DNA from: Calditrichota bacterium
GTDB lineage: Bacteria > Calditrichota > Calditrichia > RBG-13-44-9
Assembly (NCBI GenBank): GCA_016934605.1
Contig: JAFGSO010000201.1
Location: 1-12,838 of the forward strand
Reading direction: 5' to 3'
DNA: 12,838 nt
Shown: positions 6,761 through 12,457 of the stretch, in pieces
Layout of the letters: each line of letters opens with the position of its first letter
How positions within the stretch are numbered: position 1 is the first letter of the stretch
Notes under the pieces: generated by a model
Told to the model about the DNA's origin: nothing
Databases searched by the model: none
The model's input: the letters and a program-made list of their open reading frames with translations, nothing else
Program-made: the position numbers and the translations under genes

Positions 6761-8239
6761 TTATTTACTCAATGCCTTTTTGTAGAGGTCCATGTATTTT
6801 CGGGCAGAATTTTCCCAGGAGAAATCTTTTTTCATTCCTGCTTCCTGTATTTTTGTCCATATCCTTTTATCTTTAAAGGTTTTTATAGCCCGTTGTATGG
6901 CTTTTAACATTTCAGAGCCGGAATATTTTTTAAAGGTAAATCCTGTTCCCTTGCCGGTTTTCGGATCAAAATCGTCTATAGTATCTGCCAGGCCCCCGGT
7001 TTCTCTGACAACGGGGACAGTTCCGTATTTCAGGCTGTACATCTGATTTAATCCGCACGGTTCAAAGCGGGATGGCATCAGAAATATATCTGAACCGGCT
7101 TCAATCAGATGAGCCAGCTTGTTATCGAACCGTAAGTTTACCGAGAGTTTTGAAGGAAACTTTTTCTGAAGTTTTTCCAGAAGCTTATGATATTTCGGAT
7201 CGCCTGTACCCAGAATAACTATCTGCAGGTCCATTTTCATCAGATCGTCCGCCACCTCTTCAATCAGGTCGAATCCCTTCTGATCGGTCAATCGCGAAAT
7301 GATTCCGATAACCGGGATATTTTCATCAAAACTGAGATTGGTCTGTTTACACAGCTCTTTTTTATTTTTAATCTTATCTTCAAGTGTATCCGGTGTATAA
7401 TCGTGGGATATCAGATGATCGGTTTCAGGATCCCAGTTTGAATAATCAACGCCGTTGAGAATTCCCGACAGGTCCTTTTTGCGGCTTTTCAGAATATCCT
7501 CAAATCCGAAGCCGTATTGAGCCTGTTCTGTGATCTCTTCGGCATATTTTTCACTCACGGTATTAATGAGATCCGCAAAGAGAATTCCCCCTTTCAGAAG
7601 ATTCAGTTTACCATAGAATTCGAATTCTCTTCCCGGTTGAATATATTCGTCGGGAATATCGATCTTTCCAGCTTTTTCCAGCGGGAACGTCCCCTGGTAA
7701 GCCAGATTGTGGAGGGTAAGAATCGTTTTGGTGTTTTTAAAAAAATCATCGTTTTTATACTGGGTTTTCAGGTAAAAAGGAATGAGAGCCGTTTGCCATT
7801 CGTTACAGTGAATGATGTCCGGCTGCCAGTAAAGCAGTTTTAAGGTTTCAAGAGTTGCCTTGCTAAAGAACGCAAATCTTTCGGCATTATCCTCGAAGTC
7901 TTTACCGGTGGTCGGATCCATATACAATTCTTTGCGATCGAAATATTCAGGTATATGAAGGAAATAGACGTGAACTTTTGAGTTCGGCAGAAATGCCGTT
8001 TTGCCGTCAATAATCCTGGTTTCGTTTCCCAGGGTAACTTTCACTTCTTTCAGGCGGATCACCTCGCGCAGGACGAACTTGCGCTCATTAATCGATTTAT
8101 AGTTAGCCATCATCAATCGCACATCCTGATTCATCTCTTTTAAGGCACAGGGAAGTGCACCCGCTACATCTGCCAGTCCACCTGTTTTGGCAAACGGTAC
8201 CACTTCGGATGAAACATAGCATATTTTTAATGGTGTCAT
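6761..8239 (-). CDS. glgA: Glycogen (starch) synthase, GT5
   Basis: GlgA extends alpha-1,4-glucan chains from ADP-glucose (or UDP-glucose in some lineages). The 492-aa protein has the bacterial family length. VPFAKTGGLADV (14-25) carries the donor-binding Lys18. HCNEWQTAL (144-152) and LTLHNLAYQG (174-183) are conserved N-domain motifs. In the C-domain, IISRLTDQKG (313-322) supplies Arg316 and Lys321, matching E. coli Arg300 and Lys305, and PSRFEPCGLNQMYSL (389-403) holds Glu393, the counterpart of E. coli Glu377. The frame extends upstream into galT, but ATG 8239 has GAGG 9 nt upstream and starts right at the conserved N-terminus (TPLKICYVSSEV). It follows galT by 17 nt and is surely co-transcribed with it; a strong terminator ends the unit. 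No branching enzyme or ADP-glucose pyrophosphorylase is nearby. Confidence 0.96.
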   Translation of the reverse strand: MTPLKICYVSSEVVPFAKTGGLADVAGALPCALKEMNQDVRLMMANYKSINERKFVLREVIRLKEVKVTLGNETRIIDGKTAFLPNSKVHVYFLHIPEYFDRKELYMDPTTGKDFEDNAERFAFFSKATLETLKLLYWQPDIIHCNEWQTALIPFYLKTQYKNDDFFKNTKTILTLHNLAYQGTFPLEKAGKIDIPDEYIQPGREFEFYGKLNLLKGGILFADLINTVSEKYAEEITEQAQYGFGFEDILKSRKKDLSGILNGVDYSNWDPETDHLISHDYTPDTLEDKIKNKKELCKQTNLSFDENIPVIGIISRLTDQKGFDLIEEVADDLMKMDLQIVILGTGDPKYHKLLEKLQKKFPSKLSVNLRFDNKLAHLIEAGSDIFLMPSRFEPCGLNQMYSLKYGTVPVVRETGGLADTIDDFDPKTGKGTGFTFKKYSGSEMLKAIQRAIKTFKDKRIWTKIQEAGMKKDFSWENSARKYMDLYKKALSK

Positions 8240-8256
8240 AGTAATAGACCTCGAGA

Positions 8257-9255
8257 TTAAAGAGTAATTTGTTTCAGATATTGTGCCGCATCCTCCGGAC
8301 TGGTTGGATTGATATGAAATCCGGTACCCCATTCGAAACCAGCCACCTTGGTCAGTTTTGGCATAAATTCGATATGCCAGTGATAAGATTCTTGCGATTC
8401 ATCCTGAATGGGAGAAGTGTGAATTACAAAGTTGAATGGCGGATTATTCAGGGCTTCATTTATGCGGCCCAGCACCTCCTTCATGATCACGGCGAGATGC
8501 TGAAGCATGTCGTCGGAAATATCTTCATAGTGAGAGAAATGATTTTTCGGTAATATCCATGTTTCGAAAGGGAAACGAGGAGCGTATGGTTCAAGCGCTA
8601 CGAAAAATTCATTATCGTAAACGATACGTACATTATTGGTTATTTCCTGTCGGATGATATCACAAAAAATACAACGATCCTTGAAATTGAAATAGGTTTT
8701 AGCACCTTCCATTTCTTCAATTACCGTCTTCGGTATAATTGGAGTGGCAATGAGTTGAGAGTGCGTATGTTCCAGAGAAGCCCCGGCGGACTGCCCATGA
8801 TTTTTAAATACCAGTACATATTTCAGGCGTACATCTTTTTTTAGATCAACCATGCGTTCACGGAAGACCCAGAACACATTGCGGATGGATGGTATATCCA
8901 GATCTGCCATATCCTTGAAATGTTCCGGGGTTTCAATAACTACCTCGTGGGCTCCTACCCCGTTCATTTTGTCGTAGATGCCTTCTCCCTGGCGGTTTAG
9001 CTGGCCTTCAACACGCAGTGCGGGAAATTTGTTCGGTACTACCCGAAGAGTCCATCCCGGTTTGTCTCTTGATGAATTGTCGGGCCGAATGGCAAAAATT
9101 TCCGGTGGAGTTTTATCCTCATGATTATAACAGAAGGGACAGAAACCGCCCTGCTTTTTTTCTTCGATGTCTGCGAAATCCGAAGGTCGTTTACCGCGTT
9201 CAGTTGAGATGATCACCCACCGCCCAATTACAGGATCTTTTCGAAGTTCCGGCAT
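8257..9255 (-). CDS. galT: Galactose-1-phosphate uridylyltransferase (HIT superfamily)
   Basis: GalT exchanges UMP between UDP-glucose and galactose 1-phosphate through a uridylyl-histidine intermediate. The 332-aa product is of normal length. Zinc ligands are visible as Cys39 and Cys42 (FCPFC), His103 (GAHEV) and His163. The active-site triad motif HTHSQ (163-167) gives the nucleophile His165 and the stabilising Gln167. YHWHIE (291-296) is the C-terminal metal motif. A second pair, Cys195/Cys198 (CIFC), sits at the start of the second HIT half, as in several non-enterobacterial GalT proteins. Related enzymes act as ADP-glucose phosphorylases, so the substrate is not certain; the link to glgA makes a role in feeding glucose nucleotides to glycogen plausible. 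It is the first gene of its unit, with an AT-rich leader and no clear Shine-Dalgarno sequence. Confidence 0.92.
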   Translation of the reverse strand: MPELRKDPVIGRWVIISTERGKRPSDFADIEEKKQGGFCPFCYNHEDKTPPEIFAIRPDNSSRDKPGWTLRVVPNKFPALRVEGQLNRQGEGIYDKMNGVGAHEVVIETPEHFKDMADLDIPSIRNVFWVFRERMVDLKKDVRLKYVLVFKNHGQSAGASLEHTHSQLIATPIIPKTVIEEMEGAKTYFNFKDRCIFCDIIRQEITNNVRIVYDNEFFVALEPYAPRFPFETWILPKNHFSHYEDISDDMLQHLAVIMKEVLGRINEALNNPPFNFVIHTSPIQDESQESYHWHIEFMPKLTKVAGFEWGTGFHINPTSPEDAAQYLKQITL

Positions 9256-9295
9256 AAAAATTTCACGTTTATTTAATATTTTTAACTATTTATAA

Positions 9296-9324
9296 AATTT
9301 AATAATTTTCGAAAATGTAATCAA
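9296..9324 (-). promoter_or_regulatory. Candidate promoter of galT-glgA
   Basis: On the minus strand TTGATT (9324-9319), a 17-nt spacer and TAAATT (9301-9296) resemble sigma-70 -35 and -10 boxes, about 40 nt before the galT start. The AT-rich surroundings make chance matches common, so this is only a candidate. Confidence 0.35.
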
Positions 9325-9502
9325 GCGGAAAAAAAGGACGATAATGTTCTATGGAAATCGCCTGTTTTGGAAATTTACAGGGATTTTTTGATTCGGCCGA
9401 TAAAGGTTTTAGCAAAGAATGAGAGATTAAATTCACTTATATTTGGGTGTTGATCCTGTGCTCAAGCACCTGCCAGAGGTGAATTTTATATGATTTTTGT
9501 AA

Positions 9503-9544
9503 ACTGTAACAGTATTGCAACATTTCTGTAATTAGGATTATTAA
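9503..9544 (+). promoter_or_regulatory. Candidate promoter and operator of the 67-aa gene
   Basis: The palindrome ACTGTAACAGT (9503-9513) is followed at once by TTGCAA (9515-9520), which can serve as a -35 box. TATTAA lies 18 nt further (9539-9544) as a -10 box, 24 nt before the start codon. An 11-nt palindrome touching the -35 box would suit a repressor site. Both calls rest on short matches in AT-rich DNA. Confidence 0.3.
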
Positions 9545-9567
9545 TATTCGCATAAAAGGAGTGATAC

Positions 9568-9771
9568 ATGGCAGCACGAAATATTATCAGAATTTATCGA
9601 AAGCAGAATACCTGGCTGGTTGTTCAGGAAGGCAAGATCGTATGCGAATTTGAGACACGAGATGAAGCGGAGAAATTCGGTCGAACGATGATTGATAAAA
9701 AAATTTCCAGCGAGATTCTGTTTTTCCGCCCCGGCGGTTCCGTCGAATCACGACTTTCAAATTTCGGTTAG
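9568..9771 (+). CDS. Small DUF2188-like protein, 67 aa
   Basis: A 67-aa soluble protein with one of the best ribosome binding sites in the window (AAGGAG, 6 nt before the ATG), which argues that it is a real gene. The layout is a strand with a central Trp (NTWLVVQEGKIVCEFET, about 14-30), a helix rich in Asp, Glu and Ala (RDEAEKFGRTMI, 31-42), and a closing strand ending in EILFFRPGGSVESRLSNFG (49-67). This pattern resembles DUF2188-type domains: W-x-V, then a 'T-x-x-EA' helix, then a basic strand with GG. I recall the family only from its general shape, and its function is unknown. The gene stands alone on the plus strand, divergent from galT, with its own candidate promoter and a following hairpin. 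It has no signal peptide and no membrane segment. Confidence 0.75.
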   Translation: MAARNIIRIYRKQNTWLVVQEGKIVCEFETRDEAEKFGRTMIDKKISSEILFFRPGGSVESRLSNFG

Positions 9772-9773
9772 CA

Positions 9774-9822
9774 AACCGGGTGACCGGTTGAAAATTCTGA
9801 AAAGCTTTAAATGAATTTTTTT
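9774..9822 (+). terminator. Probable terminator after the 67-aa gene
   Basis: Three bases past the stop codon lies AACCGG-GTGA-CCGGTT, a perfect 6-bp stem with a 4-nt loop (9774-9789), but no U-run follows it directly. A second AT-rich stem, AAAATTC / GAATTTT (9791-9797 and 9813-9819), continues into a T-run ending at 9822. Together they may stop transcription of the small gene. The arrangement is not a textbook terminator. Confidence 0.45.
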
Positions 9823-10018
9823 ATCACTATGACCAGATATCGGGAATTTTCAAAAATCATTATTTTCGGAATTGGAATAGTTGGCAATTATTGGCGATTT
9901 TAAAACATCTCTTCTTGAACCATCAGGTGCGAATATAAAAATATATATTGATTTTATTTTCTTTTTGTGAGACAAATTTCGGTATAAATTATGTCTGTGT
10001 CTTAAAGTGAAATAGCAG
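9823..10018. other. AT-rich spacer without a recognised gene
   Basis: This spacer is very AT-rich. The only landmark is TATAAA at 9983-9988, a fair -10 box 30 nt before the ATG of the 120-aa ORF, but no well-spaced -35 box accompanies it. A 24-codon ORF at 9829-9903 has no ribosome binding site and is not called. Confidence 0.4.
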
Positions 10019-10381
10019 ATGAAGCGAATTAATTTGTATTTTGTTCTGTTTGTTCTTCTCCACTCATTTCTAGTTAATCTTTTTTCTTTCAACAGTTTTC
10101 CTGAAGAATTACTTGTAAAGTATTCTGGGATGCATAATTACTGGATACATTCCGAATATTTAGAAAACGATTTTTTTCTGGTTATAGATGACAAGAATAA
10201 CAGCAAGGGAGAGAACAGTCGCATAACGACAGTAAATCTTCGGCCGGATGTGGTTTCACACGATCGTTCAGCCAATACTGAAACATTCAGATGTTATACA
10301 ATACATCATTCCTACCAAAATTACAACACACCATTTTTTGTTCTCAAAATACCCCTGGCAGAATCACCTGAAGCCGGCTGA
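10019..10381 (+). CDS. Hypothetical protein, 120 aa, signal-peptide-like N-terminus
   Basis: I do not recognise this protein. Its first 25 residues (MKRINLYFVLFVLLHSFLVN and on) have the form of a signal peptide or membrane anchor: two basic residues near the start, then a hydrophobic run. No clear signal peptidase site or lipobox cysteine follows. The rest is polar, with ENDFFLVIDDKNN (49-61), one cysteine near residue 92, and a hydrophobic strand TPFFVLKIPL near the end. If real, it is exported or membrane-anchored. The case is weakened by the absence of a Shine-Dalgarno sequence and by AT-rich, ordinary-looking codons. It is helped by the small membrane-protein gene 96 nt downstream on the same strand, and by a 14-bp inverted repeat linking its stop codon to that gene's start. 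It could also be a decayed or spurious ORF. Confidence 0.45.
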   Translation: MKRINLYFVLFVLLHSFLVNLFSFNSFPEELLVKYSGMHNYWIHSEYLENDFFLVIDDKNNSKGENSRITTVNLRPDVVSHDRSANTETFRCYTIHHSYQNYNTPFFVLKIPLAESPEAG

Positions 10382-10483
10382 CATTTTTCATCAAAATGGA
10401 TAATTCTTCGTAGAGTTCACGGATTAAAGTTGTGATTTGAATTTTTGTTTTTCACCAAAAAGAAAGAGAGATGAAAAATGTCA
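10379..10483 (+). repeat. 14-bp perfect inverted repeat joining a stop and a start codon
   Basis: TGACATTTTTCATC (10379-10392) is the exact reverse complement of GATGAAAAATGTCA (10470-10483), with 77 nt between. The left arm begins with the TGA stop of the 120-aa ORF. The right arm contains the ATG start (10478-10480) of the 53-aa ORF, whose GAGAG ribosome binding site lies directly beside the stem. In RNA the pairing would hide the start codon. The arms could instead be terminal inverted repeats of a 105-bp mini-element, but no target-site duplication is seen next to them. Confidence 0.6.
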
Positions 10484-10639
10484 TTGATTATAACTGTGAT
10501 TCTGGGATGTTTCCTGCTGGGTTTATTGATTTATAGTTTTTATATAGTTCTGTTTTCAAAAGATAGCAAAAGTCCGGCTGAAAATATCTCAAAAAAATCC
10601 CACAAACCGGATAACCTGAATAATTCACGAACTCCATGA
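10478..10639 (+). CDS. Small single-pass membrane protein, 53 aa
   Basis: I do not recognise the family. The 53-aa product opens with one strong transmembrane segment at about residues 3-26 (from LIITVILGCFLLGLLIY to the FYIVLF end). A short basic, serine- and asparagine-rich tail follows (SKDSKSPAENISKKSHKPDN and on). The lack of basic residues before the helix and the lysines after it predict an N-out, C-in topology by the positive-inside rule. A GAGAG sequence lies 7 nt before the ATG. A second ATG at 10471 is in another frame that stops after 21 codons, so it is not the start. The start codon is inside the right arm of a perfect 14-bp inverted repeat that reaches back to the preceding ORF's stop. 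Small proteins of this shape are often subunits or regulators of membrane complexes, but nothing here shows which. Confidence 0.55.
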   Translation: MSLIITVILGCFLLGLLIYSFYIVLFSKDSKSPAENISKKSHKPDNLNNSRTP

Positions 10640-10922
10640 TAATAGGGTACAAAATCATATGTATGAATGGCTTAAAGAATTTTTCATGTGAGAAAACTTT
10701 ACTATGATCTGGTCACATCCCGTCTATGGCATGCATTATTTTATATGTCCGCTTCATTTTTTTTCTTAAAATTGAGTCTTTTCTCTGTGTCCTCAGTGTG
10801 TTCAGTGACAATTCATTAGCCACAGAGGGCTCAGAGATATAGACCATTCTATTGTCTAATGTTGTTAAAGCTTGTGAATTAACCAGGTTACATTAAACCA
10901 CAGAACTATTTTGTCCGATGTC
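10640..10922. other. AT-rich convergent spacer containing a repeat
   Basis: This 283-nt stretch separates the 53-aa gene (plus) from the oxidoreductase gene that ends at 10923 (minus). It holds the imperfect hairpin at 10782-10837 and a later fragment, AACCACAGA, near 10896-10904, that resembles part of the same repeat. There is also a small palindrome, TAACCAGGTTA, near 10880. No coding sequence and no intrinsic terminator for either flanking gene is evident. Confidence 0.5.
10782..10837. repeat. Degenerate interspersed hairpin repeat (CTCTGTG/CACAGAG type)
   Basis: The left arm TCTCTGTGTCCTCAGTG (10782-10798) pairs with the right arm CACAGAGGGCTCAGAGA (10821-10837). The 17-bp stem has two mismatches and one G-T wobble, and encloses a 22-nt loop. 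There is no U-run on either side, so it is not an ordinary terminator. The arms resemble the CTCTGTGTCCTCTGTGG-type palindromic intergenic repeats I recall from many environmental bacterial genomes; this copy would be a worn one. Confidence 0.6.
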
Positions 10923-11618
10923 TTATCTGGTCCGGGGATTTTGCAGTCGGCGATGAAAAAACCGGATTTCATCAGATTCAAATATGTGGATGCCTTTCAA
11001 TTCGACCTTGGCCATTTCCACCATCGATTCGGCCACGGCTTTAGCCTGAACGGGGCGATATTTCCTCCATTTTCCCATGAGCAGCGGACTTAAGATTCTC
11101 AGGAGAATCTCCCCCGTCTTTTCTCCGAGCCGGAATTCTTGCCGGTCTCCCAGAAGAAGTGACGGGCGGAATATAATCAGACTCGGGAAGGAAACACTGG
11201 AGACAGCTGTTTCGGTTTCACCTTTCGTCCGGTTATAAAAAATACGGCTATCGGGATCCGCACCGATGGCTGATATAAGCAGGTATTGGGTGGCCCCGTT
11301 GGCCCGGGTAATATCTGCAATATTTTTGGGATAGTCAAAATCTACTTTTCGGAAGGCTTGCCGGTTTCCCGCTTTCCGAATGGTCGTTCCAAGGCAGCAG
11401 AAGATATGATCCCCCCGAATGACCTTGCGGTATTCCTCCAGTTTATTAAAATCGATAATCTCTTCCCGTATCTTCTGGTGCTTAACGGATAAGGCTCTGC
11501 GGGTTAAAACCACAATTTCCGAATAAGCCGGATCTTTCAAAAGATAATTCAGGCAGTGGTTTCCGGTCAGACCGGTGGCACCGGCCAGACAGGCAGTGTG
11601 GGTATTTACATGATCCAT
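10923..11618 (-). CDS. NAD(P)-binding Rossmann oxidoreductase, HTATIP2/atypical-SDR-like
   Basis: The 231-aa protein starts with the atypical SDR nucleotide motif LAGATGLTGNH (11-21, GATGxxG), followed by IVVLTRRAL (35-43), where the two arginines after the second strand favour NADPH. CCLGTTIRKAG (74-84) and LLISAIGAD (113-121) form the next strands, and YNRTKGETE (128-136) supplies the YxxxK pair Tyr128 and Lys132. This order matches the TIP30/HTATIP2-like group of NAD(P)H-binding proteins, whose bacterial substrates are mostly unknown. It lies 15 nt downstream of thiD with GGA 7 nt before the ATG, so it is probably in the thiamine operon, but nothing links its activity to thiamine. The C-terminus ends in a basic stretch and meets the AT-rich spacer without an obvious terminator. 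Confidence 0.88.
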   Translation of the reverse strand: MDHVNTHTACLAGATGLTGNHCLNYLLKDPAYSEIVVLTRRALSVKHQKIREEIIDFNKLEEYRKVIRGDHIFCCLGTTIRKAGNRQAFRKVDFDYPKNIADITRANGATQYLLISAIGADPDSRIFYNRTKGETETAVSSVSFPSLIIFRPSLLLGDRQEFRLGEKTGEILLRILSPLLMGKWRKYRPVQAKAVAESMVEMAKVELKGIHIFESDEIRFFHRRLQNPRTR

Positions 11619-11633
11619 TATTTTTCCGAAATT

Positions 11634-12434
11634 TTATTGCCAGCGACTACTGACACCAACCAGATGATTGGTGGGTCCATGACCCTGCCCGATGTCCAGT
11701 CCGTTTCGTATTGCTTCGGTGATATATTCCTTGGCTTTCTTAATGGCTTCCAGAGGCTGCATTCCTTTTGCCAGACCGGCTGCAGCGGCAGAAGCAAAAG
11801 TGCAGCCGGTGCCATGTGTATTGGCTGTATCGAATCTAGGGGATTTCAGCAAATGAAACTCCTTTCCGTTGGTGACGACATCAATAGCCTGTGAATCAAT
11901 GTCCAGATGTCCTCCTTTCAATACCACCCACTGGCATCCGATTTCTCTCAGTTTACTGGCGGCGTCCTTCATTTCTTCCAGGTTATGTATTTTTCGATCA
12001 AGAAGCGCTTCAGCTTCAAAGATATTGGGAGTTATAATTGTTGCAAGCGGGAGCAATTCGTTGTAAACAGCCTGCCGGGCATCTTCTGCCAGAAGAGGAT
12101 CGCCGCTCTTGGCCACCATTACAGGATCTACCACAACATTCGGCATGTTAAATTCCCGGATCGCTCCGGATACCGTGAGAACGATTTTTTCGCTGGATAA
12201 CATCCCGGTCTTTACGGCATCCGTACCGATGTCTTCCATTATACTTTTAATCTGTTCATAGACAAATTCGGGTGATACATCGAATATTCCCTGCACTCCT
12301 ATGGTGTTTTGTGCGGTGAGTGCGGTAATAGCTGACATCCCGTAAACTCCGAATGCCGCAAAGGTCTTGAGGTCCGCCTGGATTCCGGCACCACCTCCGC
12401 TGTCGGATCCTGCTATGGTCAGTGCTGTCTTCAT
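11634..12434 (-). CDS. thiD: Hydroxymethylpyrimidine / phosphomethylpyrimidine kinase
   Basis: ThiD phosphorylates 4-amino-5-hydroxymethyl-2-methylpyrimidine (HMP) and then HMP-phosphate, giving the pyrimidine diphosphate used to build thiamine phosphate. The 266-aa length is standard for the ribokinase-fold enzyme. TIAGSDSGGGAGIQAD (6-21) is the substrate-binding N-terminus, and VVDPVMVAKSG (101-111) is the central signature. VLKGGH (171-176) precedes the phosphate loop, and ANTHGTGCTFASA (204-216) holds the anion hole and the conserved Cys211. GHGPTNHL near the end is also typical. Unlike some homologues it carries no fused ThiE or TenA domain. GGAGG lies 9 nt before the ATG. It follows thiL by 23 nt and precedes the oxidoreductase gene by 15 nt, forming one transcript. 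No thiamine riboswitch is visible inside the window. Confidence 0.97.
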   Translation of the reverse strand: MKTALTIAGSDSGGGAGIQADLKTFAAFGVYGMSAITALTAQNTIGVQGIFDVSPEFVYEQIKSIMEDIGTDAVKTGMLSSEKIVLTVSGAIREFNMPNVVVDPVMVAKSGDPLLAEDARQAVYNELLPLATIITPNIFEAEALLDRKIHNLEEMKDAASKLREIGCQWVVLKGGHLDIDSQAIDVVTNGKEFHLLKSPRFDTANTHGTGCTFASAAAAGLAKGMQPLEAIKKAKEYITEAIRNGLDIGQGHGPTNHLVGVSSRWQ

Positions 12435-12457
12435 GGTTTTTATCCTCCGGGTAAATA

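Larger units (their letters stand above)
9256..9567. other. Divergent intergenic region, galT / 67-aa gene
   Basis: This 312-nt AT-rich spacer separates galT (minus) from the 67-aa gene (plus) and must contain both promoters. Besides the two candidate promoters it holds an 11-nt palindrome, ACTGTAACAGT, at 9503-9513, just before the plus-strand -35-like box. It also holds a short bulged hairpin, GGTGTTGA against TCAAGCACC, near 9446-9470. Either could be an operator. No coding sequence or RNA gene is recognised here. Confidence 0.5.

Noticed and set aside
8240..8332. Longer glgA start giving 523 aa
   Set aside because: The extension overlaps the 3' end of galT and has no family similarity. 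ATG 8239 has GAGG at proper distance and begins at the conserved N-terminus.
9446..9470. Bulged hairpin GGTGTTGA / TCAAGCACC taken as a terminator or riboswitch
   Set aside because: The stem is short and bulged, no U-run follows, and the surrounding region does not match any RNA family I know; noted only as a possible operator.
9829..9903. 24-codon hydrophobic ORF on the plus strand
   Set aside because: It has no ribosome binding site and is too short to support; an AT-rich spacer gives such ORFs by chance.
9850..10092. 80-codon minus-strand ORF rich in Arg and Lys
   Set aside because: It overlaps the 120-aa ORF on the other strand, has no ribosome binding site, and its composition is that of reverse-translated AT-rich DNA.
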